64,000 nucleotides of DNA from Seinonella peptonophila. GTDB taxonomy: Bacteria; Bacillota; Bacilli; Thermoactinomycetales; Thermoactinomycetaceae. The position numbers were made by a program, and so were the translations under genes. The notes below the pieces were generated by a model that was not told the DNA's origin, made no database searches, and saw only the letters and a program-made list of their open reading frames with translations. The stretch covers positions 35,155-99,154 of the forward strand of contig NZ_FQVL01000008.1 of NCBI RefSeq assembly GCF_900129355.1, in the 5' to 3' direction. Position 1 is the first letter of the stretch, and every line of letters begins with the position of its first letter. Shown here piece by piece: positions 44,350-52,785 of the stretch.

Positions 44350-45243
44350 ATGCCATTTAAACAACAAATTCAAACTAATAAACAAAAAACCATCTTACTT
44401 GTTGCTATCTTTATCGCTTTTGTACTATTCATTGGCTCGACTATTACTTATCTACGATCAGAAAATTGGGTGTCTGGATTTATTATCGCATGCGTGATCG
44501 GGCTGATCTATACAGGAATTATGATTGCCTCCAGTACACGTATGGTGATGGCGATGAATCATGCAACTGAAATTGACCATCCTGAGCAGCACCCCTATCT
44601 TTGGCAAATGATTCAACGATTAGCGAATCGTGCAGAAATACCGATGCCCAAAATCTATATTATTGAAGATAATAGCCCCAATGCTTTTGCGACTGGTTTA
44701 TCACCGCAAAAAGGCGCTGTTGCTATGACAACAGGTCTGCTGCATTTACTTGATCAAGATGAAGTGGAAGGCGTACTTGCTCATGAAATAGCCCATATAA
44801 AAAATTATGATGTTCGTCTTGCTACCATCGCCATCTCGCTTGTTTCGGCTGTTGCCCTATTAAGTAATCTAGGAAGCCAGTTCCTAATCTTTAGCGGGGG
44901 ACACCGAGATGATGAGCGCCAAAATCCGCTTACACTTATTATTTCACTCCTGATGTTATTTTTAGCCCCTTTGATTGCTACCTACATTCGCCTTGCTATC
45001 TCTCGAAATCGTGAATACTTAGCCGATGCTTCAGGGGCAGCACTGTGTCAAAACCCACTTGCGCTCGCTTCCGCTTTGCGGAAAATCTCTGGTATCCCAA
45101 TACCTGTACAAGCTGCTAATCCTTCATCTGCGTCGCTCTATTTTGCTGATCCATTAAAAAAACAACTTGCAGCTTTATTTTCCACTCATCCACCAGTTGA
45201 AGAACGTGTAGCCAGATTGGAAGCCCTGTATCACAATAGATAA
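44350..45243 (+). CDS. M48-family membrane metalloprotease (HtpX-like)
   Basis: A 297-residue zinc protease: two membrane helices near the start (about 14-32 and 39-59), the zinc motif HEIAH (near residue 144) and the third ligand Glu in ISRNREYLADASG (about 220), then a further hydrophobic pair. NAFATG and GLLHLLDQDEVEGVLAH are HtpX-type. Such proteases remove misfolded membrane proteins under envelope stress. It stands alone. Confidence 0.9.
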   Translation: MPFKQQIQTNKQKTILLVAIFIAFVLFIGSTITYLRSENWVSGFIIACVIGLIYTGIMIASSTRMVMAMNHATEIDHPEQHPYLWQMIQRLANRAEIPMPKIYIIEDNSPNAFATGLSPQKGAVAMTTGLLHLLDQDEVEGVLAHEIAHIKNYDVRLATIAISLVSAVALLSNLGSQFLIFSGGHRDDERQNPLTLIISLLMLFLAPLIATYIRLAISRNREYLADASGAALCQNPLALASALRKISGIPIPVQAANPSSASLYFADPLKKQLAALFSTHPPVEERVARLEALYHNR

Positions 45244-45459
45244 AAGATATGGTCGCTTGCCAAGCGATAAAATAGAACAGTATAATCAGATTGTATGACT
45301 TTAAAAAAATGAATTTGTACGCAATTCTTCAGTTGATTTTGAATTGAAGACAAACCTATATTGCGGTCTACATCGATCAGAAGTTAAATCTTGAAGATAG
45401 ATATTGTTTTTTCTAATAACGATTGATTTTATCCTCATATAAAAGAAGGAATTTCCCAT

Positions 45460-46104
45460 ATGGCACAGCACATATTAGTGGTGACTGCAGTCTCCGCCGA
45501 ACAGGAGGCTGTTTTACATGGTTTGGGATCGGCAAGCCACATCGATGTAATCGTAGGCGGTGTTGGTTCATTTTCCACTGCTGTTAAAACCACACGAAAA
45601 TTAAGTGAACAATCATACGATCTTGTCATCTCGGCTGGAATTGCTGGCGGTTTTGCAGATCGAGCCCCTGTTGGTTCTGTTGCAGTTGCAAATCGAATCA
45701 TCGCAGCAGAATTAGGAGCAGAGTCTGAAGCAAGCTTTTTACCAATTGAAGAACTTGGTTTTGGTAGCTCCGTTATCTCAATGCAAGACCGGATACTGGC
45801 GCCTATTATTCGCAAGCTTCATGATAGCGAACTAGTTTCCCAAGTCGGTTCGATCTTATCCGTTTCGACAACTACAGGGACAACAAACACAGCTACAACT
45901 TTGCTACAACGCTACCCCGATGCCATTGCAGAAGCAATGGAAGGCTTTGGTGTTGCAATGGCAGCACATGAATTTTCAATACCTGTCCTTGAAATTCGCA
46001 CCATTTCAAACGTGATTGGACCTCGCGATCGCGAATCCTGGAAAATTGTCGAAGCCTTAAACATGCTGACATCTGTTAGTAAACTACTTGCGGAGGTATA
46101 CTGA
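45460..46104 (+). CDS. mqnB: Futalosine hydrolase
   Basis: A 214-residue nucleoside phosphorylase-fold hydrolase that releases hypoxanthine from futalosine in menaquinone synthesis. VTAVSAEQEAV, VGGVGSFSTAV and SAGIAGGF are typical, and AEAMEGFGVAMAAHEF carries the nucleoside-binding MEG-type motif. It could be mistaken for MTA/SAH nucleosidase, but the immediate partner mqnD settles it. It overlaps mqnD by one base (TGATG). Confidence 0.9.
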   Translation: MAQHILVVTAVSAEQEAVLHGLGSASHIDVIVGGVGSFSTAVKTTRKLSEQSYDLVISAGIAGGFADRAPVGSVAVANRIIAAELGAESEASFLPIEELGFGSSVISMQDRILAPIIRKLHDSELVSQVGSILSVSTTTGTTNTATTLLQRYPDAIAEAMEGFGVAMAAHEFSIPVLEIRTISNVIGPRDRESWKIVEALNMLTSVSKLLAEVY

Positions 46105-46952
46105 TGCAGATTGCTTTTTCACCTTGTCCAAATGATACATTTGTCTTTCATGCATGGGTACATGGACGAATCCTAGAAGCTTCTAAGCTGGACGTTATCT
46201 ATGCTGACATTGACCAAACCAATGAATTAGCACTTCAAGCTAATGCCCCAGATATTTTAAAAATTTCTTATGCTGCGCTTCCTTGGGTTTTGTCTGAGTA
46301 CGCTTTGTTGCCATGTGGCGGAGCTTTAGGTAGAGGTTGTGGCCCTTTAGTACTGATCTCGGACAAGCATGACCCAAACAAAGAGCATAGCCGCTTAACA
46401 GGCGCACGAGTGGCAGTACCTAGCGAACGTTCGACTGCTTATCTACTTTTTCGACTCTGGGCCAAAGCTGAAGTACCCAGCCAGATCGAGGAAATTGTGG
46501 TTATGCCTTTTGACCAAATTATGCCCGCTGTACAACAAGGCACTGTAGACGCTGGATTAGTCATTCACGAAGCACGATTTACCTACCCGCGATATGGATT
46601 AACACAACTTGTTGATCTGGGTGAATGGTGGGAGAAAGAAACAGCGCTGCCCATCCCGCTCGGTGCGATCATTGCTCGCCGTTCTCTTGACTTAGCAGCA
46701 ATCACACGCTGGATTCGAGCATCCGTAACATATGCATGGGAACATCCCACTGCCTCACAAGCATATGTCCTTACCCATGCACAGGAAATGGACAGCCAAG
46801 TCGCCCAATCGCATATTGACCTATATGTGAATTCATTTACGCATGATCTAGGAGCAGAAGGTTATGCTGCGATTAAAACTTTGCTCAATCGTGCTGCTGA
46901 TGAAGGTCTCGTTCCAGCCATTAACCCCAATTTGCTTGCAAATCCAAGTTAA
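46104..46952 (+). CDS. mqnD: 1,4-dihydroxy-6-naphthoate synthase
   Basis: A 282-residue enzyme of the futalosine menaquinone pathway, with a periplasmic-binding-protein fold. IAFSPCPNDTFVFHAWVHG at the start, the LLPCGGALGRGCGPL block and the catalytic His in GLVIHEARFTY are family signatures. It is co-translated with mqnB. mqnA and mqnC are not in the window. Confidence 0.93.
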   Translation: MQIAFSPCPNDTFVFHAWVHGRILEASKLDVIYADIDQTNELALQANAPDILKISYAALPWVLSEYALLPCGGALGRGCGPLVLISDKHDPNKEHSRLTGARVAVPSERSTAYLLFRLWAKAEVPSQIEEIVVMPFDQIMPAVQQGTVDAGLVIHEARFTYPRYGLTQLVDLGEWWEKETALPIPLGAIIARRSLDLAAITRWIRASVTYAWEHPTASQAYVLTHAQEMDSQVAQSHIDLYVNSFTHDLGAEGYAAIKTLLNRAADEGLVPAINPNLLANPS

Positions 46953-47067
46953 AAGTGGACAAATATCTGTCTCTGATTGCAATAAAGTCACGTGATCGTG
47001 TTCGCGGCGACGCTCCAAACGAACTTTCCAGGAGTTAGGGCTGTCACGTTCTGATCATAGCATATTC

Positions 47068-47099
47068 ATATAAGGGGCGTAAAAATATGCCCCTTATAT
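47068..47099. terminator. Bidirectional hairpin between mqnD and the padR operon
   Basis: ATATAAGGGGC (47068-47078) pairs fully with GCCCCTTATAT (47089-47099); eleven pairs. Both flanks are AT-rich, so it can stop transcripts from both sides. Confidence 0.7.
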
Positions 47100-47114
47100 T
47101 ACATAATATTACCA

Positions 47115-47756
47115 TCATTCAGATTTCGATTTTCGCGCATATGAGAAATAATACATACTCAATGGCCACCAGAGCATAAGAAAGATCGGATAGATTGCCC
47201 AAATGGTATGGGGTGTTGTGATAAAGTTTGCTGTAATGAAAAATAACGCACTTAGGATTGTTCCTGCAATGGATAGACCAAAGAAATTTCTTTTATATGA
47301 ATAGTGTAACGCGATTGGCCACCAAAGCACCAAAAAGGCTATATAGATCACCCATGGGTGATCAGGAGAGAAAAGAAAGTTTAATGCACCATAGTAAAGA
47401 ATGGTTAACAGACTGACCAATACTGCATATTGAACGGTCTTCGCCCATTTCCCGACATAAAGGGTAATTGGCCACCAAAGGAACAAGTAGGCTGGATAGA
47501 TCACCCAGAGATGATCAGATGAAGTAAAATAATTGATAAGAGCTAAATATCCAATGGTTAATAAACTACAGATAACCGAATAGAGTTTACTTTGTTTCTT
47601 ATAGATAAGTAACATGGTAACCGGATAAAGAATGAGAAAAAACGCAGGATATAGGAACCAAGGATGCTCAGGCGATGTGAGATAATTCGTTATTGCTAAA
47701 AACAAAATTGTCATCAAACAGGCTGCAATAGAGAACTTTACATGGGCAGCACGCAT
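47115..47756 (-). CDS. Membrane protein built from four two-helix repeats
   Basis: A 213-residue protein with eight hydrophobic segments arranged as four repeats of about 50 residues. Each has the form N-(Y/F)-x-x-S-P-x-H-x-W-x-x-Y-P-x-F-x-x-L-W-W-P: SPEHPWFLYPAFFLILYP, SSDHLWVIYPAYLFLWWP, SPDHPWVIYIAFLVLWWP and TPHTIWAIYPIFLMLWWP. The same unit occurs once in the upstream gene. It is the last gene of a padR operon. Function unknown; such repeats are seen in proteins neighbouring PadR regulators. Confidence 0.72.
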   Translation of the reverse strand: MRAAHVKFSIAACLMTILFLAITNYLTSPEHPWFLYPAFFLILYPVTMLLIYKKQSKLYSVICSLLTIGYLALINYFTSSDHLWVIYPAYLFLWWPITLYVGKWAKTVQYAVLVSLLTILYYGALNFLFSPDHPWVIYIAFLVLWWPIALHYSYKRNFFGLSIAGTILSALFFITANFITTPHTIWAIYPIFLMLWWPLSMYYFSYARKSKSE

Positions 47757-47771
47757 TTATGTCACCTCCTC

Positions 47772-48173
47772 TCATCTTGTTTTACGCCAATAATAAAACA
47801 TAACAGATGGCCACCATAGAACAACAAAGGTCGGATATACAAACCAAATATTATCTGGTGTATAGTAAAAATTTGCAAAGACAAAGAGCGAGATTATGAG
47901 TAAGCTACCCCAAATCGAAAACCCTAGATTATATTTCGTATTGTTTTTTCTTAATGGATTTTTTGTTACGACAAGTTCCATCTTAATTTCATCTATATCA
48001 CCAAATTCTACAATTGCTTTATTAATGGCGTCCTCCTCATCCTTCCCCTGTTCGATCAGATCTTGTACCTTTTCTTGAAGATTTTCATAGATTTCTTGTT
48101 TTAACACTTCTTTTTCATCGCTGTCTGGTACATCTGAAAACAGTTTATCTACATGCTTTTTTAGTTTTTTCAA
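47772..48173 (-). CDS. DUF1700-like/permease-prefix protein with one membrane repeat
   Basis: A 133-residue protein beginning at TTG 48173, directly after the padR stop; the ribosome site GGAGGG is inside padR. Residues 1-60 form a charged helical N-domain (KKHVDKLFSDVPDSDEKEVLKQEIYENL), of the kind fused to permeases next to padR genes. Residues about 80-130 hold the two-helix repeat YYTPDNIWFVYPTFVVLWWP, also found four times in the next gene. It probably partners that protein in the membrane. Confidence 0.72.
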   Translation of the reverse strand: MKKLKKHVDKLFSDVPDSDEKEVLKQEIYENLQEKVQDLIEQGKDEEDAINKAIVEFGDIDEIKMELVVTKNPLRKNNTKYNLGFSIWGSLLIISLFVFANFYYTPDNIWFVYPTFVVLWWPSVMFYYWRKTR

Positions 48174-48503
48174 TCACAATCCCTCCATAAACAAATCAAT
48201 AATATTCTTCGCTTCTTGCCATTCCTTTACAATCTCTGAAAGATAAGCTCTACCCAATGGAGTTATCGAATAATATTTTCGCTTTCCACCATGCGAAACA
48301 CTACCAAAATAAGATTCGATTAATTCTTTTCGATGTAGTCGTTGAAAGACAGCATACAACGTTGCTTCTTTAATCTGAAAACGACCTTCTGTTCGATCTG
48401 TTATCTCTTTTGAAATTTCATAACCATAACGATCTTTTTCAGAGATTAAGCGTAAGATGATTGCATCTAAATGGCCTCGTATGATATCGCTGCGAATATT
48501 CAT
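48174..48503 (-). CDS. PadR-family regulator
   Basis: A 109-residue winged-helix regulator: LDAIILRLISEKDRYGYEIS then TLYAVFQRLHRKELIESYFG and GGKRKYYSITPLGRAYL are PadR signatures. First gene of a three-gene operon with the two repeat-containing membrane proteins, which it most likely represses. Its TGA is followed with no gap by the TTG start of the next gene. Confidence 0.9.
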   Translation of the reverse strand: MNIRSDIIRGHLDAIILRLISEKDRYGYEISKEITDRTEGRFQIKEATLYAVFQRLHRKELIESYFGSVSHGGKRKYYSITPLGRAYLSEIVKEWQEAKNIIDLFMEGL

Positions 48504-48542
48504 TTCCCCCTTCCGACCTCACAATTGAATAGCTCATCCATT

Positions 48543-49568
48543 TTAAAGCTTATTCTCTTGTTTCTTTGCTCGTAGAAAATCTTTTACATACTGAAAACCA
48601 ACCAGCTTCTTCCGATTTTCATCCCAAATTCGATAGGACAATGAGCGAAGACTCGACCAGAGTGAGATTGAATTTACCTCTTGAAAAAGGCGATTTTCTT
48701 TATGCGCACGGTTTAAATGATAGTTTGGAACACGGGCGCTTAAATGGTGAATATGATGGTAACCAATATTTCCAGTAAACCAATGAAGCAGACGAGGAAG
48801 GTTATAGAAGGAGCTTCCTTGGAGCGCAGCATCTACAAAATTCCAATTCTCCTCTTTCTCAAAATAAGCACCTTCAAATTGATGTTGTACATAGAATAAC
48901 CAAACACCCGCTAGTGAAGATAGCAAAAAGATGGGACCTTGAACAAGTAGAAATGCTTTCCATCCGATCAACCAACAGAGCAGTGAAATAATCGCAACAA
49001 TGGACACATTGACCAAATATGTGTTGAAACGTTCTCTTTTCTTTGCACCTTTGCGATTAAAACGATTATCTATGAGAAACAGATAGATCGGACCTAAGCC
49101 AAACAAAACGAGTGGATTACGATATAGTCGATAAGCAATCCGTTTCCAGCGTGGCAATGCAAGATACTCTTCCACCGTAAGCGTCCAAATATCTCCTTCA
49201 CCATGATGATCTAAGTTTCCGCTCGTTGCATGATGTCGAGTATGCGAATAGCGCCATTGATGGTAAGGTGTAAGGGTAAAGATGCCTGCAATTGTCCCAA
49301 TGATTTCATTTGCCTTCCGATTGGCAAAAAAGGACCCATGACAACAATCATGAAAAATGATAAAGATACGAACCATTAAACCAGCCGCCACTATCGAAAA
49401 TCCAAGTGTGAGCCAGTAAGAAACAGAAAGGCTCCAATATGCAGCATACCAAAGTACAAGAAATGGTACAAATGTATTGATCAACTGCCAAACACTTTTG
49501 CCAACACTCGGTTTTTCATAAGGAGATATAATCTTTCTCCAATTATCCTTTTCTTGTTGATTTCGCAT
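48543..49568 (-). CDS. des: Membrane fatty acid desaturase (Des type)
   Basis: A 341-residue, four-helix acyl-lipid desaturase, close to the 352-residue Bacillus Des. The three His boxes are HDCCHGS (about 73-79), HTRHHA (about 109-114) and HHIHH (about 272-276), binding the di-iron centre. It introduces double bases—that is, double bonds—into membrane lipid chains, keeping membranes fluid in the cold. Its promoter region (49600-49705) carries iterated GATAGA sites and a 12-base inverted repeat, which suggest a TetR- or similar repressor rather than only DesKR. Confidence 0.9.
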   Translation of the reverse strand: MRNQQEKDNWRKIISPYEKPSVGKSVWQLINTFVPFLVLWYAAYWSLSVSYWLTLGFSIVAAGLMVRIFIIFHDCCHGSFFANRKANEIIGTIAGIFTLTPYHQWRYSHTRHHATSGNLDHHGEGDIWTLTVEEYLALPRWKRIAYRLYRNPLVLFGLGPIYLFLIDNRFNRKGAKKRERFNTYLVNVSIVAIISLLCWLIGWKAFLLVQGPIFLLSSLAGVWLFYVQHQFEGAYFEKEENWNFVDAALQGSSFYNLPRLLHWFTGNIGYHHIHHLSARVPNYHLNRAHKENRLFQEVNSISLWSSLRSLSYRIWDENRKKLVGFQYVKDFLRAKKQENKL

Positions 49569-49603
49569 TTCGCTTTCCCCCCGCGTCTTTAAAAATTACT
49601 TTA

Positions 49604-49706
49604 ATAGATAGAGTAGTTATTAAGTATATTATTCTATCAGATAGAATAATACAACCCCTTTCGTTCAAAAACTTACAAAAAAATCTCTTTTAGATAGAGT
49701 AATTAT
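49604..49706. promoter_or_regulatory. Iterated operator-like sites upstream of the desaturase
   Basis: A perfect inverted repeat with 12-base arms, TATTATTCTATC (49627-49638), one base, GATAGAATAATA (49640-49651). Two further direct copies of the half-site, AGATAGAGTAGTTATT (49607 region) and AGATAGAGTAATTATT (49692 region), flank it. Confidence 0.55.
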
Positions 49707-49738
49707 TTTATTGATTGTTCTATGTCATTGAATACTAA

Positions 49739-49858
49739 GCAAGAAGGGTCGTATATCCATCTACACAAGAAACGGCTGAAGACCGCGAAAAAGCATTTAC
49801 TGCATGGCAACAGAAGAAGGATGAAGCCGCACAAGGAAAAGAAGAAGATGAACGGTAA
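49739..49858 (+). pseudogene. Possible tail of a lost gene
   Basis: A frame without a start codon reads STQETAEDREKAFTAWQQKK then DEAAQGKEEDER, highly charged and helix-like. A terminator follows 45 bases later (49906-49945), as after a real gene. The competing frame with an ATG at 49722 has poorer codon character. Remnant status is inference. Confidence 0.3.
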
Positions 49859-49905
49859 TTTCGGGATTAGCGACACTTTTTATATCTTTGCGAGTGAAAA
49901 AACAA

Positions 49906-49945
49906 AGAGAACCACTCCTTTATAAGCAAGTGGTTCTCTTTTATT
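49906..49945 (+). terminator. Terminator at 49.9 kb
   Basis: AGAGAACCACT (49906-49916) pairs with AGTGGTTCTCT (49929-49939), eleven pairs, followed by TTTATTTT. Confidence 0.85.
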
Positions 49946-50005
49946 TTGTACGCTACTTCTCCTTTCGATCGTATTACCTATCATGAAAGACATCCGATGT
50001 CAGTC

Positions 50006-51394
50006 TCAGTCCCTCTTTTTCCACTTGTGGTCTACCCACATCATCAACACAAAAACAAGCAGGCAGACTCCACTGAAAGCAACCCAGTACAACGTACTGC
50101 TCGTCACGATGCCAAAACTGCCCCCAGCCACAATGAATCCTAGCTGCCCAGCGAGCTGAGTGATCGAAGTTGCCTGTCCTTGATATGGGTCGGCTGTTTC
50201 TCGCAGCTCCGATGAGGTTGCACCGATGAACCGACGAATAATCACCCCCAGCACAGTACAGATGAAAAATCCCAGTGGGATAAACCCTCGTTGATCCACA
50301 GTCGAGAGAAGAAAACTACATCCAGCAAGTCCCACTAGGCAGACTCGAACCGTCTTGCGGTCATCCTTTGCAAAGCGGTTGGTGATCGGTCCACTAAAAG
50401 CGAAACTCAACCAGTATACAAACAGAAGTCCTCCACCCCAGCCACCAAACGTCACAGGTAGAAAGAGAGTGATCAAACGCTGACTCGCACTACCTAGCAC
50501 AAACGGAAGGGCGATCAGCCACAACCGTATTTGCAAAGAAAGAGAGGCCTTCTCTAGCTCCCTCTTCTCTGCCCTCTCTACTTCAGGCATGTGGGTCACA
50601 AGGTAGCGAACTAGGAGAATCATGGCGATTTCGGGCAGCATCCAATAATCTGTCAACTGAACCGCCGTGATCAGGGAGACGACCAGACCAGCAAGACCAG
50701 CTGAAACCGCAGTGAAGGGGGACATATAGTCCCGAATCGTTCGAACTTCGTGTATCCTGACAGCGTTCAGGTCCTGAAGTTCCCTTCTCAGTTCCTTCTT
50801 TACTTTCTCAGGATTGCTTTTCCAAGAGAAGAAAATCCTCCAGCGATCCCTTTGATGAGAAGCGTTTACCTGTTCCAACTTGGTCAGCTTGGAGAGCTTC
50901 CTTTGACGCAGATTCTCCACGTTGCTTTGAGCGACTTCCTCCACCAAGTAAGTGACACAGGTACCGATGTTGGTAGTGGCAAATTGTACCACCGAGGAAA
51001 TCAGGAAAGGCAGAAGAACCATCATCAGCAACAGCCAAACCTGCTTGGGCAAGTATCCATTCATGCGCGAAATCAGGAAATAGACTATTGCCAGAACGAG
51101 GGAGATGTTCAAGCTTATCTTAAGATTTTGCTTGATGTCTCTACGGTCAGCGAAATTGCCCCCAATCTTAGGTCCAAGAAGGCTTCCGGCGACGGCAGCC
51201 ACAGTTAGTGCCAAGACCCACACGGATGGCGTATGTGCCCGATGAGCCGTAAGTGTCGCCCCGACCGTGACGTACGGAGGTGACCAGGCCAGATAGGCGA
51301 AGATACGGAGTCCTCTTCGAAGTCTCAGGAACTCATCCGAGAAAAGCAGCTGCTTGTACATCCCTTTCCTTTCGGGTTGCTGCCATTTAAACAT
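50006..51394 (-). CDS. MFS-type membrane protein with GC-rich codon usage
   Basis: A 462-residue protein with 12 hydrophobic segments. The motif GPKIGGNFADRRDIKQN (about 73-89) corresponds to MFS motif A, and GPITNRFAKDDRKTV to its second-half copy. The central cytoplasmic loop is unusually long and charged (about 140-225, KLSKLTKLEQVNASHQRDRW). Codons end mainly in G/C, matching the ABC exporter at 18.3 kb and unlike the neighbours. Substrate unknown. It stands alone, with no clear ribosome site other than GGAAAGGG upstream. Confidence 0.72.
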   Translation of the reverse strand: MFKWQQPERKGMYKQLLFSDEFLRLRRGLRIFAYLAWSPPYVTVGATLTAHRAHTPSVWVLALTVAAVAGSLLGPKIGGNFADRRDIKQNLKISLNISLVLAIVYFLISRMNGYLPKQVWLLLMMVLLPFLISSVVQFATTNIGTCVTYLVEEVAQSNVENLRQRKLSKLTKLEQVNASHQRDRWRIFFSWKSNPEKVKKELRRELQDLNAVRIHEVRTIRDYMSPFTAVSAGLAGLVVSLITAVQLTDYWMLPEIAMILLVRYLVTHMPEVERAEKRELEKASLSLQIRLWLIALPFVLGSASQRLITLFLPVTFGGWGGGLLFVYWLSFAFSGPITNRFAKDDRKTVRVCLVGLAGCSFLLSTVDQRGFIPLGFFICTVLGVIIRRFIGATSSELRETADPYQGQATSITQLAGQLGFIVAGGSFGIVTSSTLYWVAFSGVCLLVFVLMMWVDHKWKKRD

Positions 51395-51594
51395 GGCCTT
51401 CTAATAGAGATTTCTTTTAGATATCGCTTAATCTATTTTATTTTATCAAAATCATAACCCCAGCAATTTCATTTATACATAATAATCATTACAATAGTTT
51501 TATAGTAGTGATTGATTCCAATCAAGGACACGCTCCTTTTTAAATTCGTGAATATAGCTTATCAGATGCTCCTGGGAAAAAATTGAACATAAAG

Positions 51595-52194
51595 TTACCG
51601 CTTTATATTGTTCTTCCTTTTCTTTTGAATTTCACTGTAGTCATAAACGACTTTTAACAATTTTTCTTCCGTTGTATCGCAATTCAACTTAACTAAATCC
51701 TTTACATACAAGAATGACTCTCCATCTTCCAATCCGTTAAATGAAACTTTTGATATACATATCTCCTCCATATTTATATGTTTAACAAAACCAGTGATAT
51801 CGGCTTGCTCTTCGGCCTCATCTATACAAATTGACACGATTAAATTCTTTTTTTGAGCTACCATAAGAGCTTCCCTAAATAAATTCGTCTGTGAATCTAC
51901 TGATATTTGTATAAAATCTTCATGATGTTGATTCCGAAGATCATACAACAATCTTAGCCTTTGTTCATACTCTCCATTTAAATCTACTCTGAAAATATCG
52001 TCTATTCTTCTAATCATATAACCATCGCTTAATCCTTCTGGTGTTATATGTTTCATTAAAAATTGATTCTCTGATAATTGATCAATAAATCCTACTGAAG
52101 CAGCGTTCGGTTCATATTGATTTGAAAATACATTAACAACTTCCGTATCTTTGATTGACTGTTCCAATCTAGATAAAAGATCCATATATGCCAT
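51595..52194 (-). CDS. Family B probable immunity protein, copy 1
   Basis: A 199-residue protein, about 40 percent identical by eye to the 191-residue gene at 56895. It is an internal duplication: residues about 33-85 (VGFIDQLSENQFLMKH ... GLSDGYMIRRIDDIF) resemble residues about 130-180 (ITGFVKHINMEEICIS ... GLEDGESFLYVKDLV). No known family was recognised. It lies directly downstream of a family A pseudogene, as its relative lies downstream of an intact family A gene. GAGGAG precedes the start region. Confidence 0.6.
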   Translation of the reverse strand: MAYMDLLSRLEQSIKDTEVVNVFSNQYEPNAASVGFIDQLSENQFLMKHITPEGLSDGYMIRRIDDIFRVDLNGEYEQRLRLLYDLRNQHHEDFIQISVDSQTNLFREALMVAQKKNLIVSICIDEAEEQADITGFVKHINMEEICISKVSFNGLEDGESFLYVKDLVKLNCDTTEEKLLKVVYDYSEIQKKRKNNIKR

Positions 52195-52298
52195 CTCCTC
52201 ATTTAACTATCTAGATTCAGAGAATTGCCTATTTGCAATACTCCTTTTACATGCTTGAAGCTCGGAACAATTTTAAACTATTTTCTTTATTTGATTTA

Positions 52299-52710
52299 TT
52301 ATTCACGAAAGAGAATTAAGCGATTCGGCGGACCATAATCCTGTTCACCTTCTAAATATGCAAGTTGATCAGGTATACAAGAGATGAGAGAAGGCATCCC
52401 ATATCCTACTGACTACTTTAATCCTTCGATCAGCAGTAAGTGCTTTCCATCTATTTCGTCATTGTGGGAGATTGGCATAACAAGATTCACCAGCACCATA
52501 TTCTTTTAGCAAATTTAGTATATATCGATAATCGAAATTTGGTTTTGGAATCCGAATCATATATTGTTCTTTCAAAAAATCCATATAATTATTTAATTTA
52601 AATGGGATGATCCCTCTCTTTTTAGTTGATGCTAATTCAAATAGGATTCGATCTTGCACCCTCTTGACAAAGAAACTCTTGACCAATATTTTTTCGTATG
52701 CTAAATCCAT
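52299..52710 (-). pseudogene. Family A probable immunity gene, copy 1, frameshifted
   Basis: Starts well at ATG 52710 (MDLAYEKI, behind AAGGAGG) and matches the family A genes at 57663 and 61331 through SCYANLPQ. A frameshift then breaks it at about 52459. The rest continues in another frame (EIDGKHLLLIEGLK, stop, GMPSLISCIPDQLAYLEGEQ), with one internal stop, to the family's usual end. It is a dead copy of a two-gene A-B module. Confidence 0.82.
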
Positions 52711-52785
52711 CACAGCCTCCTTTTTAATAATAGTCAACTAATTATAAATTATATTATATTAGAAATTCATTATTACTTTTTCTAT

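Noticed and set aside
50750..51208. 152-codon plus-strand ORF
   Set aside because: Antisense to the GC-rich MFS gene, with no ribosome site; a compositional shadow.
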